Shown here: positions 16,794 through 25,831 of the stretch, in pieces
Layout of the letters: every line of letters begins with the position of its first letter
How positions within the stretch are numbered: the first letter of the stretch is position 1
NCBI GenBank assembly: GCA_029559035.1
Contig: JAKQCT010000065.1
Span: 62,001-126,000, forward strand
DNA length: 64,000 nucleotides
Direction: 5' to 3'
Source of the DNA: Acidobacteriota bacterium
GTDB lineage: Bacteria > Acidobacteriota > UBA4820
Notes under the pieces: model-generated
The model's input: only the letters and a program-made list of their open reading frames with translations
Told to the model about the DNA's origin: nothing
Databases searched by the model: none
Position numbers and translations under genes: made by a program

Positions 16794-16877
16794 AGCCGCC
16801 GGATCTGAAAGCGGGGATCGAACAGCCGGTTATTTCCCTTGAAAAAACTTCTCGGCAGCCTGTTTTTTCAGACAAGG

Positions 16878-17903
16878 CTATTTTCTGAAAAGCAGCATGG
16901 CGTCGCCGTAAGAATAGAACCGGAAGCCGCTGTCGATGGCGTCCCGGTATGCGGCGAGCATCCTTTCCCTCCCCATGAAGGCCGAAACGAGGACGAACAG
17001 CGTTGAGCCGGGAAGATGGAAATTCGTGATCATCGCCGAGACGGTCGTGAAGCGGTACCCCGGTTTTATGAAGATGGAGCTTTCATAGGTCCCGGGCTTC
17101 ATCCCTCCAAATCGCGACCCCTGATCCTCCAGCGTCCTCACTACAGTCGTTCCGACCGCCACTATCCTTCTGCCGCTTTTCAGCGCGCGGTTGATCTGTT
17201 CGGAGGCTTTCTCAGGGACGAAATACCTCTCCGAGTGCATCCTGTGGTCGTCGATGTTCTCAGCGACGATGGGCCTGAAGGTCCCGAGGCCGACGTCGAG
17301 CCTTATCTTCGCGATCTCCAAGCCTTTCTTTTCGAGGTCCCTGAGCACCCTTCCGGTAAAATGAAGGCCGGCCGTTGGCGCAGCGACCGAATAACCCTGT
17401 CGGGCGTAGACGGTCTGGTAATCCCTCCTGTCGCCCTTTTCGTCCTTCCTGCGGATGTAGGGAGGCAGGGGCACATGGCCTGACCTTTCGATCAGCTGCT
17501 CGACGTCGCATCCGTCGAACTCGACCTCCCTGAGGCCTTCCTCAAGTTCTTTCGTGATCCGCACGCGGGCTCCGCCTATCGTGAAAGAGGAACCCGTCTT
17601 GAGCCTCTTGGCGGGCCTGGCCATCGCCTCCCACCTGTCAAGGGTTTCGAGAGGCCGGAGAAGGAGCAGTTCGCACTTCCCGCCTGTCGGCCTCTTCCCG
17701 AAAAGCCTCGCTTTTATTGTCCTGGTGTCGTTCACGACCAGCAGGTCGCTCTCTTCAAGGAGCGACGGAAGCTTCCTGAATACCGAGTGAATGCTGGTCC
17801 CGTCGGCTTTCATGACGTAAAGCAGGGCCGAATCCCTCGGTTTCCTCGGTTCCTGCGCTATCGAGCTTTCGGGAAGTCGGAAGAAAAAATCCTTCAGTTC
17901 CAT
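16878..17903 (-). CDS. queA: S-adenosylmethionine:tRNA ribosyltransferase-isomerase
   Basis: 341 residues, normal length for QueA. Family segments: IAQEPRKPRDSALLYV near the N-terminus, VNDTRTIKARLFGKRPTGG, GHVPLPPYIRR, VAAPTAGLHFT and ATTVVRTLE-like GTTVVRTLEDQGS. The enzyme transfers and isomerises the ribosyl part of SAM to preQ1-modified tRNA, giving epoxyqueuosine at wobble position 34. It directly follows the tRNA nucleotidyltransferase gene (adjacent stop and start), so the two minus-strand tRNA genes are probably cotranscribed. Confidence 0.96.
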   Translation of the reverse strand: MELKDFFFRLPESSIAQEPRKPRDSALLYVMKADGTSIHSVFRKLPSLLEESDLLVVNDTRTIKARLFGKRPTGGKCELLLLRPLETLDRWEAMARPAKRLKTGSSFTIGGARVRITKELEEGLREVEFDGCDVEQLIERSGHVPLPPYIRRKDEKGDRRDYQTVYARQGYSVAAPTAGLHFTGRVLRDLEKKGLEIAKIRLDVGLGTFRPIVAENIDDHRMHSERYFVPEKASEQINRALKSGRRIVAVGTTVVRTLEDQGSRFGGMKPGTYESSIFIKPGYRFTTVSAMITNFHLPGSTLFVLVSAFMGRERMLAAYRDAIDSGFRFYSYGDAMLLFRK

Positions 17904-19355
17904 TCAGCCTTTGAGCCTCGTTTCGCGGTACTCCTCAAGAAATCCTGCCGCGTCGTCTGCCGTCCCGACATATCCGTCTGTCTGCGCGTCGGAGAGCGCC
18001 AAAAGGGCCCTGCCGAGCTCCGGACCCGGCTTCTCCAGACCGAGGATCGACATCGCCCTGAGGCCGTCCAGAAGTTTGGGAGGGGACATTATCCGCTCTC
18101 CCTCCTTATCTATCATTTCCAGCATTCCAATGCAAAAGGAACGTATACTAATTTTCTCAGGCGCAGCCCTCTCCATCGAGCTGAAATCGAGAAGGCTCAG
18201 CAGGAGCAGGAGTTTCGAGTTTTCGGCCGCGTCCCTTATCAGGCGCCTCCTGGCTGGAACGGAGGGCGAGCCTTCCCCGTGGAGATGGAGAGGCCTCATG
18301 TGCAGGATGCACAGAGAGGCGACGTCGTTAGTGACGGCATTTGAAAAGCGCAGGCGCGACATCGATCTGCTGGCGATCTCCGCGGACGATCTCTCGTGGC
18401 CGAGGAACCTTATCCTGCCTCCATCCCTCGACATGCACGCAGCCTTGCCGGCGTCGTGGAAAAGTATCGCAAGCCTCAGCTTCACGAGGTCCTCCCCCCC
18501 GAGGCCTGAAAAGAGAGGATCGTCAGGGGAGGAAAGTTCTTCGTCGAGCAGCCGGAGCATATCGAGAGTGTGAGAAAGCACGTCGGTGCGGTGCGGCGCG
18601 CTTTGTCCGAGTCCGGCGATATTCTCCAAATCGGGAAAAAGCTCGAAGAGGACGCGGTCCTCGGCCATCTCCCTGAAGGCTTGCGACGCCGTTATTCCGG
18701 CCGCCGCCTTGGCCAGTTCAGCCTGTATCCTCTCGGCCGCGACATCGCCTAGCATCCGGGCATTTTTCCTGCAGGAGTCCCTGGTGGCAGGGTCCCAGGC
18801 GAGGCCCGGGAAAACGGCTCTCATCCTGTAAGCCTTGACGATTCGCAGGGGGTCGTCTTCCATGGAGCGGGGCGAGCTTTCGCGGAGGACCATGGTTTGA
18901 AGGTCCGGCAGCCCGCCGAGAGGGTCGGCGAGTGTCATGCCCCTCAAGGAGACCGCCAGAGAGTTCACGGTGAAGTCCCTCCTCCGAAGGTCCCTGTCGA
19001 TAGAAGCCTCGGCCAGCTCGGAGAAATCGAGGCCCCCGCCTGGAACGGGGACGCGGTAAATGACAGCGTTCCCTTTGCCCAGCTTGATGGCCCGCGAGCC
19101 GGTAAGTCCCGCCGCCTTTCCTGCGGCTTCCGCCGGACGTCCCGCGACGAAATCGAACTCGGCCGGAACCCTTCCGAGGGCGAGGTCCCGGATCGCTCCG
19201 CCAACCAGGTGAAGGTCCTCGAATTCGGTCATGTTCTCTCGGAGGAGCCGGACGACGGAGATCCCCTTGACGCCATGGATTATCTGATCTTCTTTTGCAG
19301 TTCCCGCTCTTCCGGATATCATCTTTTTCCCGCGAATAACGCTCAGTAGAGGCAT
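17904..19355 (-). CDS. CCA tRNA nucleotidyltransferase / poly(A) polymerase family with HD domain
   Basis: Up to 483 residues. The class II nucleotidyltransferase head shows HLVGGAIRDLALG (about 50-62), then PAEFDFVAG, RRDFTVNSLAVS and EDDPLRIVKAYRM. The catalytic DxD appears as ExD (EFD). A C-terminal HD domain follows: LAILFHDAGKAACMSRDGG and GHERSSAEIASR (about 305-340). It either adds CCA to tRNA ends or polyadenylates RNA; the sequence does not decide which. The start is uncertain: ATG 19355, ATG 19320 and an ATG just before the nucleotidyltransferase head are all in frame, and none has a clear ribosome site. The 115-base upstream gap holds nothing recognised. Confidence 0.85.
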   Translation of the reverse strand: MPLLSVIRGKKMISGRAGTAKEDQIIHGVKGISVVRLLRENMTEFEDLHLVGGAIRDLALGRVPAEFDFVAGRPAEAAGKAAGLTGSRAIKLGKGNAVIYRVPVPGGGLDFSELAEASIDRDLRRRDFTVNSLAVSLRGMTLADPLGGLPDLQTMVLRESSPRSMEDDPLRIVKAYRMRAVFPGLAWDPATRDSCRKNARMLGDVAAERIQAELAKAAAGITASQAFREMAEDRVLFELFPDLENIAGLGQSAPHRTDVLSHTLDMLRLLDEELSSPDDPLFSGLGGEDLVKLRLAILFHDAGKAACMSRDGGRIRFLGHERSSAEIASRSMSRLRFSNAVTNDVASLCILHMRPLHLHGEGSPSVPARRRLIRDAAENSKLLLLLSLLDFSSMERAAPEKISIRSFCIGMLEMIDKEGERIMSPPKLLDGLRAMSILGLEKPGPELGRALLALSDAQTDGYVGTADDAAGFLEEYRETRLKG

Positions 19356-19470
19356 CCTTTTTCCCGCACAGGCGCTTTCCTCCGCGCGACGAGGAGCCTA
19401 TTCTACAATAAAAAAGCCGGCTTCGAAGAGTGGACGGGCGGAAGAAGGGAAGTAAAGGGAATTCCGCCGT

Positions 19471-20454
19471 CTATTCCCTGTACGATATTGCAGTATTGAA
19501 CACGCCGTCCACGACACCCGACATTTTATCGTAATCGAGAGTCTCCGGTGTGTCCCTCTTCGTGTGATAGTTCTCGTTTCTCATGAAAGCCGTGTCGGTC
19601 AGGATGACTCCGGGGCAGCCGTGATCCCAGTAACTGCGGTGATCCGAGAGATCGACGCCGATGATGATCGGGCCGCTGTAGCTGATCACGCGAACTCCTC
19701 CGGCCCCCCTGATCCCCGCCTTGAGGTCCCTGGCAAGCATCCTGTCCTTCCAGCGGCCCCCTATTGCTATGAAGTTTCCCTCCATCGGGTAAAAAAGGCG
19801 GATGAAGAAATAGGGCCATTTCTGCCTGCCGGAATAAAAACCGATCATGTTCAGGGATATCATTCCCTTCATCCGGACTCCGCCGTCAGCGAGGCTTTTC
19901 GCGTGAATGGAGCTTCCCATGTTGGGCCCGGCGAAGTACGGAGGTTCCAGGTTGGGATATGCCACAAGCTCCACCGGGACGGATGGCGGGGTCCTTGAGA
20001 AAAGCCTGCTCAGTTCCAGAAGGCCGGCCACACCGCTCGCGTTGTCGTCCGCCCCCTTGATGTCTCCGTACACGTCGTAGTGAGCGCCTATTATCAGGAG
20101 CTTTCCGGCATCGGGCCCGAATCTCGCGATGACGTTCCTCAGGTTATTCTCCGTCTCCTTCCATGTCTGGGATTCTACTTCCGCGGTATACAAGGAGAAG
20201 GTCTCTTCTATGTAGTTGGCGGCCTTGTTAAGGCTCGCAGGATTGGCGCAGTTCCTCCCCGGGCATTGCTCCGCCAGGTATTCCACGTGGCTCCTGAGAA
20301 TAGCCGGGTCCGACCTGAACGCCTGCTCGTAGGGAGTTTTCCTGAACGAGGCCTGGCGGATCAAAAGGCCTGCCGCGACAGAACAGGCCGACACCAGGAG
20401 GAGGAAGGACAGGGCGTATCTGATCATTTTTCCGGGCCCGATTCCCTTTGCCAT
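19471..20454 (-). CDS. M28-family zinc aminopeptidase, membrane-anchored or exported
   Basis: 327 residues with an N-terminal hydrophobic segment (about 10-32, MIRYALSFLLLVSACSVAAG) that acts as signal or anchor. The M28 fold is recognised from LLIIGAHYDVYGDIKGADDN (zinc ligand His and bridging Asp), the following ASGVAGLLELSRLF, and a segment LVAYPNLEPPYFAGPNMGS where the general-base/zinc Glu is expected in an LE.PP context. LSDHRSYWDHGCPGVILTDT supplies the C-terminal ligands. It likely removes N-terminal residues from peptides in the periplasm. Substrate is unknown. ATG 20454 has a GAGGTTGAGG stretch upstream; ATG 20427 is an alternative. Confidence 0.8.
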   Translation of the reverse strand: MAKGIGPGKMIRYALSFLLLVSACSVAAGLLIRQASFRKTPYEQAFRSDPAILRSHVEYLAEQCPGRNCANPASLNKAANYIEETFSLYTAEVESQTWKETENNLRNVIARFGPDAGKLLIIGAHYDVYGDIKGADDNASGVAGLLELSRLFSRTPPSVPVELVAYPNLEPPYFAGPNMGSSIHAKSLADGGVRMKGMISLNMIGFYSGRQKWPYFFIRLFYPMEGNFIAIGGRWKDRMLARDLKAGIRGAGGVRVISYSGPIIIGVDLSDHRSYWDHGCPGVILTDTAFMRNENYHTKRDTPETLDYDKMSGVVDGVFNTAISYRE

Positions 20455-20595
20455 TCCTCAACCTCCGCTCAATAATACAAGTTTATCACGAACCGGGATA
20501 CAATCAAGAAGAAAGCCGGACGGACAAAAGCCTTTCGGCCCCGGATTCCTTGACACGGACGGCGGTATTGATTGAAACTAATTCAAGGGAGGGTC

Positions 20596-20967
20596 ATGGC
20601 CGAGTATCTCTTTCTCGATATAGGCGCGGAATGGGACCTGGCGTTTCCTTTCAGGGAGGCGGCGCGGGTGTACCATTCCTTCGAAGAGGTATTTCCCCAG
20701 CTGATCGAGGAAGCCGTCGACCTTCCGGCGGTCTTCGAAAAGGGCGCGAGCGACGATCGTCCCCGCGTCGTCCTCAAGATGACTGACAATTCTGCCTTCG
20801 TCGGTTTTAACTCCTACATCCAGGGGCAGGGGGAGATAGCCATTTTCCCGCTGGCCCCCATCCTTTTCCGAGGGGGCAGGGCCTGGGCCAAGGCCGTGCT
20901 CATCCACGCGGGAAAAATATCCTTCTCCGTGAACAAGGAGGTCTTGGGGGAACTTGCGGATGAATGA
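20596..20967 (+). CDS. Diverged CheW-like protein
   Basis: 123 residues from ATG 20596 (AAGGGAGGG upstream); TTG 20572 is a weaker alternative. There is no signal or membrane segment. FLDIGAEWDLAFPFREAARV at the start resembles the first strands of CheW, and IYIQGQGEIAIFPLAP-like text with AKAVLIHAGKISFSVN near the end follows the CheW/CheA-P5 pattern of a conserved pi-P-L segment and a final I-L-dG-xv-xlilD strand. Identity looks low, so this is a fold-level suggestion. It overlaps the next CheW-like gene by eight bases and starts a probable operon with the response regulator downstream. Confidence 0.5.
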   Translation: MAEYLFLDIGAEWDLAFPFREAARVYHSFEEVFPQLIEEAVDLPAVFEKGASDDRPRVVLKMTDNSAFVGFNSYIQGQGEIAIFPLAPILFRGGRAWAKAVLIHAGKISFSVNKEVLGELADE

Positions 20968-21361
20968 GGGCGACTGGCTTCTGGCGGAGAACGGGTCGAA
21001 GCGTTTCGCGGTGCCCGGGAACTCCCTTTGCGAGATGGTGTCAGGCGCGGATTTGATCTCGCTGCCTTTCTCCGGAGAGTTCATCTCAGGGGTCATACTG
21101 CACGGCGGGAGGGCGGTTCCCGTCTTCAGGGACGAGGCTTCCGGGTTCGGGATGCCTTCCGGGGATCTGATGATATTGGACCGGGAAGGAGACCTGCTGG
21201 CTTTGCCGGTAAAAAGAATAGCTGGATTCTGCAGGAGCGCGTTCCCCGGGGAAAAGGAAGTCGTTTCGGATGGCATGTTCAGGGGAACGGTGGGGGACTG
21301 CGACGGGACGGCCGCGGCACTCGATGTCCCGCTCCTTTACAAAAAAGCGGGCTTCATTTAG
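20960..21361 (+). CDS. CheW-like adaptor protein
   Basis: 133 residues from ATG 20960 with a G-rich site at 20945-20950; TTG 20954 is in frame too. The middle reads FISGVILHGGRAVPVFRDEA, matching CheW's G-xv-nlrG-xv-PViD, and DREGDLLALPVKRIAGF fits the next CheW strand pair (v-G-l-VD-v). CheW adaptors link chemoreceptors to the kinase CheA. No receptor or CheA is in the window, but a CheY-like regulator follows after 45 bases, so the pair may feed a chemosensory-type pathway encoded elsewhere, possibly for pili. Confidence 0.6.
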   Translation: MNEGDWLLAENGSKRFAVPGNSLCEMVSGADLISLPFSGEFISGVILHGGRAVPVFRDEASGFGMPSGDLMILDREGDLLALPVKRIAGFCRSAFPGEKEVVSDGMFRGTVGDCDGTAAALDVPLLYKKAGFI

Positions 21362-21364
21362 AAT
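21336..21364 (+). promoter_or_regulatory. Possible promoter for the response regulator gene
   Basis: TTTACA at 21336-21341, a 17-base spacer and TAGAAT at 21359-21364, at the end of the CheW-like gene. It would give the regulator its own transcript with a leader of about 36 bases and the GGGGG site at 21399. Confidence 0.45.
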
Positions 21365-21406
21365 ATACGCTTTAGGAATGTGGAATTGACCGGATAGGGG
21401 GTCAAG

Positions 21407-23026
21407 ATGCCCAAGAAGATCTTGTTGGCCGATGACAGCGTAACGATTCAGAAGGTAGTGGAATTAACGTTCTCGGAAGGGGATTACCAGGTTACCTGCG
21501 TCTCCAACGGAAAAATGGCGGTTGACCAGCTGAACGCCAACCGGCCGGACATAATCATCTGCGACATAATCATGCCCGAACTGAGCGGTTACGATGTCGC
21601 GGAACTGGTGAAGAGGAACCCTCTCTACCAGGCGATCCCGGTGATCCTCCTGACCGGGACCTTCGAACCCTTCGACGAGGACAGGGCGAGAAAGAGCGGA
21701 GCCGAGGCCTACGTGACGAAGCCGTTCGACTCCAAAATGCTGGTGGACAAGGTCGAAAGCCTTCTCGCGCAGAAGGTCCAGTTCCAGGCCGTACAGACCA
21801 TCGCCCCGGCGACCATCGTCCAGGGAGGAAAGGAGTACGAACTTCCGGGCGTTGTTTCAGACGAAGCGGTGAGGCAGATGGACGCCCAGATCCATCAGAA
21901 ACCTGGCCTGGAGAATTACGACTTTCCAGATTCTCCGGTGATAGACGGGGAACTCCCGGCAGTCGCGCCTCCTCCTCCGGAGGAATCCTCGTTCGAGTCC
22001 CCGGTCGTCGAAGACCTGGCGATGCCTGCAGATAAGGGGGAGCCGGAAGAGCTCAAGGGTTTTGACGCGATAATGGAACCGCCCGAACAGCAGGATATCG
22101 AGCCGCCAAGCGCTCTCGAGGTGACGGCTTCGTCCGTTCCCGAGGGGACCGAAGGTTTCAGGACGGAGATTCCGCCTGAACTCCCGACTTGGCAGGAGCC
22201 GGAGCTTCCGGAAACTGCTCTCTCGCAGGAAGCCGTGCAGCCGCCGGAAGTCGCCGTCGAGCCTCCGCCCGTGGAAGAACCGAAAGAAGAGTTCCTTTCC
22301 GCCGAAATTCCCGGGCCGGAAGTTCCCGAACCGAAGATAGAGGAAAGCATGATCCCCGACCTGCCCGAGACCGGGGCCGTCGAATCGGACATAAGCATAG
22401 GTGAACTTCCGGCAGAAACCCCGTCTGCAGTAGAAACACCAGCCGTGGATGCGGTCAAGTTCTTCGAGCCGCCGGTTTTCGAAGCTCCGCCCGCGCTGCA
22501 GATGGAAGAATCCGGGATCGGGAGCGGCGAGGAACCCAAGGCTTTCATGGACATCCCTCCCGCCCTTGAGGAATCCATGCAGGTAGTCCCGACCGACGCG
22601 TCGGTGCTCGTGACCGACTTGAACGAGCAGGCCATGATGGTGGCGGAAGGCCAGAAGAAGATAGACGAGGAAAAAGCCGAAATGCCCCGGGAAGAGGAAC
22701 CGGTGGAAGAAGCCCGGGAGTATCCCATCCGGGAGGCCGGGGAAGAAGCCGCGGAGGTCGTTGAGGAAGAAGCTGCTCCTCCGGCCGAAGAAGATGTCCG
22801 GGAACAGCCGCGTGCAGAGCTGCAGACAGAACCGCAGCCTGCTCCGGCGGCTGCTTCGCCGTCCGAGATCGCGGTTTCTCCGGAGATGCTGGAGGAGATC
22901 GTTAGGAAGGTGGTCGCTGAACTGGCTCCTGGGATCGTCACGGACATCGCGTGGGAAGTCATACCCGAGCTGGCCAATTCCCTTATCAAGAAGAGAATAG
23001 AGGAACTCGAAAAAGAAGCGGAGTAA
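21407..23026 (+). CDS. CheY-like response regulator with a long acidic linker and conserved C-terminal helix
   Basis: 539 residues. The receiver domain spans about 4-122: LADDSVTIQKVVE (acidic pair), IIICDIIMPELSGYD (phosphoacceptor Asp in CDI), ILLTGTF (Thr) and YVTKPF (Lys). Residues about 125-485 are a disordered-looking E/P-rich linker with repeated PPPEE-, EVPEP- and EEPVEEA-like stretches. The last 45 residues form a helix-rich tag, LEEIVRKVVAELAPGIVTDI followed by AWEVIPELANSLIKKRIEEL; tags of this type end similar regulators in other bacteria. There is no DNA-binding or enzymatic domain, so output is presumably by protein contact. Context is the CheW-like pair upstream; a terminator follows. 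Confidence 0.88.
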   Translation: MPKKILLADDSVTIQKVVELTFSEGDYQVTCVSNGKMAVDQLNANRPDIIICDIIMPELSGYDVAELVKRNPLYQAIPVILLTGTFEPFDEDRARKSGAEAYVTKPFDSKMLVDKVESLLAQKVQFQAVQTIAPATIVQGGKEYELPGVVSDEAVRQMDAQIHQKPGLENYDFPDSPVIDGELPAVAPPPPEESSFESPVVEDLAMPADKGEPEELKGFDAIMEPPEQQDIEPPSALEVTASSVPEGTEGFRTEIPPELPTWQEPELPETALSQEAVQPPEVAVEPPPVEEPKEEFLSAEIPGPEVPEPKIEESMIPDLPETGAVESDISIGELPAETPSAVETPAVDAVKFFEPPVFEAPPALQMEESGIGSGEEPKAFMDIPPALEESMQVVPTDASVLVTDLNEQAMMVAEGQKKIDEEKAEMPREEEPVEEAREYPIREAGEEAAEVVEEEAAPPAEEDVREQPRAELQTEPQPAPAAASPSEIAVSPEMLEEIVRKVVAELAPGIVTDIAWEVIPELANSLIKKRIEELEKEAE

Positions 23027-23058
23027 CGAGGGGGAACAGCAACCAGCAGGAAATTCCT

Positions 23059-23096
23059 GAGGCTGTCCATAAGCTCCGGACAGCCTCGATTTTTTA
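23059..23096 (+). terminator. Rho-independent terminator after the response regulator
   Basis: A perfect ten-base stem GAGGCTGTCC / GGACAGCCTC (23059-23068 and 23078-23087) with a nine-base loop, followed by GATTTTTT. It separates the regulator from valS. Confidence 0.92.
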
Positions 23097-23116
23097 GGGA
23101 GGCGGAAGAGGACGGC

Positions 23117-25783
23117 ATGGAAATACCCAAACAGTTCGACCCGAAGGATTGCGAAGATAGGATATACCGGGATTGGGACGCGGCTGGGATCTTCAACGCG
23201 GACCCTGCCAGCGGAAAGGAACCCTACACGATAGTCATTCCTCCGCCAAACGTTACGGGCGTCCTCCACGCCGGTCACGCGATGTTCGTCACCCTGCAGG
23301 ACATACTGATCCGTTGGCGCAAGATGCAGGGTTTCGACACTCTCTGGCTTCCCGGAACGGACCACGCGGGGATAGCCACGCAGATGGTCGTGAGCAAGGA
23401 GCTGGAGAAGCAGGGCCTCCAGAGAATACAGATGGGCAGGGAGTCCTTTCTCGAGCATGTCTGGCAATGGAAGCGCGAAAAGGGCGGTGCTATTCTCACC
23501 CAGCTGAGGAAACTGGGGGCTTCCTGCGACTGGAGCCGCACGAAGTTCACCCTCGACGAGGACCTGACGAGGGCGGTCAGGCACGCTTTCGTAAGCCTCT
23601 ACAGGGACGGGCTGATCTACAGGGGGGAATACATCATCAACTGGTGTCCCTCCTGCGGCACCGCGTTGTCCGACCTTGAGGTAGAGCACAAGGACAAGGA
23701 AGGAAAGCTCTTTTACATAAGGTACAAGGGGGAGGACGGCGGCGAAGGGCTCGTAGTCGCGACGACGAGGCCGGAGACGCTCCTGGGCGATACCGCCGTT
23801 GCCGTCCATCCGGGGGACGAAAGGTTCGCCTCGATGATCGGGAAGCAAGTCTTGCTTCCCGTCCTCGGGAGGAAGATCCCCGTCATAGCCGACGAGATGG
23901 TGGAGAGAGAGTTCGGAACGGGGGCGGTGAAGATCACGCCGGCCCACGACCCGAACGACTTCGAGGCGGGCAGGAGACACGGCCTTCCCATCATCAAGGT
24001 GATGGACGACAAGGGCAGGATGACCGCGGAGGCCGGACCTTTTGAAGGGTTGGACAGGTTCGAATGCAGGAAAAAGATAGTCGCGGAGCTCGAAGACAGC
24101 GGCATTCTAATCAAGACCGAAACTCACAGGCACGCCGTCGGGCACTGCCAGAGGTGCAGGACCACTCTCGAGTCCATGGTCTCCTTCCAGTGGTTCCTTA
24201 GGATCGATTCGCTCGCCAAGCCGGCCATAGAAGCCGTGGAAAGCGGCGAGATTGAAATTATCCCCGACCACTGGCAGAAGGTTTACGTGAACTGGATGAA
24301 GGACCTTCACGACTGGTGCATCTCCCGGCAGCTCTGGTGGGGACACAGGATACCCGCCTGGAGCTGCGGTTCCTGCGGGAAAAGCGCGGGCGACAACGAT
24401 CCGGAGAAGAAGCTTGTCAGCGTGGAGGACCTGGCTTCGTGCCCCTATTGCGGAGGGCCGGTCAGGCAGGACGAGGACGTCCTCGATACCTGGTTCTCAT
24501 CCCAGCTCTGGCCGTTCTCAACGCTGGGATGGCCCGAGAAGACGGCGGACCTCGAGCGTTACTATCCGACCTCGGTCATGGAGACCGGGTACGACATACT
24601 ATTTTTCTGGGTAGCCAGGATGATAATGGCCGGGCTCAAGTTCACGGGGAAGGTCCCTTTCAGGAAAGTGTTCCTGCACGGGCTCGTGAGGGACGCGCAC
24701 GGGAAGAAGATGAGCAAGACCGTGGGGAACGTCCTCGATCCTCTCGAGCTGATCGACACGTACGGCGCGGACGCGGTCAGGTTCACCCTTGCCATACTTT
24801 GCGTTCCCGGGACGGACGTGAACCTCGACCCGAAGCGCATGGAAGGTTACAAGGCTTTCGCGAACAAGATATGGAACGCCTCCAGGTTCGTGCTGTTGCA
24901 GACGGGGGAATCGCTTCCCGCCAGGCCGGAAGAACGGGACCTCGGGCTCTGGGACAGGTGGATCCTCGCCGAGGCGTCCGAACTATCGGGCAGGGTCAAC
25001 GAATCCCTGGAATCCTTCCGTTTTTACGAGGCCTCCGACCTTATATACCATTTCCTTTGGCACACCTATTGCGACTGGTACGTGGAAGCGGCGAAGGCCA
25101 CGCTCTCTTCCGACGCGGACGCCAGGAGGAAGGACGCCGTCAGGTGGGTCCTCGTGGAAGTGCTGGAAAATTCCCTCAAGCTGCTTCATCCTTTCATGCC
25201 GTTCATTACTGAGGAATTGTGGCAGAAGATAAAGAAGGACGGCGAGACCTGGCTTGTAGAGTCCCGTTACCCCGATCCGTCGGTTTTTCCGCGGGACGCA
25301 GGATCCCACGGCAAAGTGGACGACCTGTGCGAACTGATCACCTCTATAAGGAACATCAGGGCGGAGAAGGGGATCTCCCCGTCCCAGGGAGTCGAACTTT
25401 TCGCGGAGCCGCTTAACGATGCTTTCGAGGCGGTCCTGAGCGAGAACGCGAGAGAGGTCGCGACCCTTGCGAAACTGACATCGCTCGAATTCCTCAAGGG
25501 AGCGGAACCCGGTTCCGGTCTTCTTCCCGGCGTGACAGGGAACTGCAGGTTCTTCGTCAGGCCTCCGGAAGTGAAGATCGATTACGAGCACGAGAAAAAG
25601 AGGCTCTCGGAAGAACTCAGGAAGGTTTCGGCGGAGAAAAGGAAATACGAAGCCAAGCTCTCCAACCCCTCTTTCGTGGAAAGGGCTCCCAGGGAGGTCG
25701 TCGAAAGGCACCGGGAACTGCTTAAGGAATTTACTGACAGGGAGACCGAGATCGGGAACGCCCTGTCGAGGATATCTTCTTGA
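23117..25783 (+). CDS. valS: Valine--tRNA ligase
   Basis: 888 residues, typical of ValS. The class I HIGH motif appears as PPPNVTGVLHAGHAM (about 42-56) and KMSKS as KKMSKTVGNVLDPLE (about 533-547). The editing domain contains TTRPETLLGDTAVAVHP, and the zinc-binding-like segments CQRCRTTLE and CGSCGKSAG lie near HDWCISRQLWWGHRIPAW. The C-terminal coiled-coil arm (about 825-885), diagnostic for ValS, is present. It charges tRNA-Val in the cytoplasm. GGAAGAGG precedes the ATG; the gene follows a terminator and thus has its own promoter. Confidence 0.97.
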   Translation: MEIPKQFDPKDCEDRIYRDWDAAGIFNADPASGKEPYTIVIPPPNVTGVLHAGHAMFVTLQDILIRWRKMQGFDTLWLPGTDHAGIATQMVVSKELEKQGLQRIQMGRESFLEHVWQWKREKGGAILTQLRKLGASCDWSRTKFTLDEDLTRAVRHAFVSLYRDGLIYRGEYIINWCPSCGTALSDLEVEHKDKEGKLFYIRYKGEDGGEGLVVATTRPETLLGDTAVAVHPGDERFASMIGKQVLLPVLGRKIPVIADEMVEREFGTGAVKITPAHDPNDFEAGRRHGLPIIKVMDDKGRMTAEAGPFEGLDRFECRKKIVAELEDSGILIKTETHRHAVGHCQRCRTTLESMVSFQWFLRIDSLAKPAIEAVESGEIEIIPDHWQKVYVNWMKDLHDWCISRQLWWGHRIPAWSCGSCGKSAGDNDPEKKLVSVEDLASCPYCGGPVRQDEDVLDTWFSSQLWPFSTLGWPEKTADLERYYPTSVMETGYDILFFWVARMIMAGLKFTGKVPFRKVFLHGLVRDAHGKKMSKTVGNVLDPLELIDTYGADAVRFTLAILCVPGTDVNLDPKRMEGYKAFANKIWNASRFVLLQTGESLPARPEERDLGLWDRWILAEASELSGRVNESLESFRFYEASDLIYHFLWHTYCDWYVEAAKATLSSDADARRKDAVRWVLVEVLENSLKLLHPFMPFITEELWQKIKKDGETWLVESRYPDPSVFPRDAGSHGKVDDLCELITSIRNIRAEKGISPSQGVELFAEPLNDAFEAVLSENAREVATLAKLTSLEFLKGAEPGSGLLPGVTGNCRFFVRPPEVKIDYEHEKKRLSEELRKVSAEKRKYEAKLSNPSFVERAPREVVERHRELLKEFTDRETEIGNALSRISS

Positions 25784-25808
25784 CAGGCGGGCCGCCTTGT
25801 TTTATTTT
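25780..25808 (+). promoter_or_regulatory. Promoter upstream of the small membrane protein gene
   Basis: TTGACA at 25780-25785 (overlapping the valS stop), a 17-base spacer and TATTTT at 25803-25808. The start at 25832 has GGAAGGAG just upstream, so the fit in distance is good. Confidence 0.6.
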
Positions 25809-25831
25809 ATTCGTGTGGGAAGGAGAATAGG

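Noticed and set aside
16841..16869. Inverted repeat GAAAAAAC/GTTTTTTC between two convergent genes, considered as a terminator
   Set aside because: The stem is A/T only with a 13-base loop; too weak to support.
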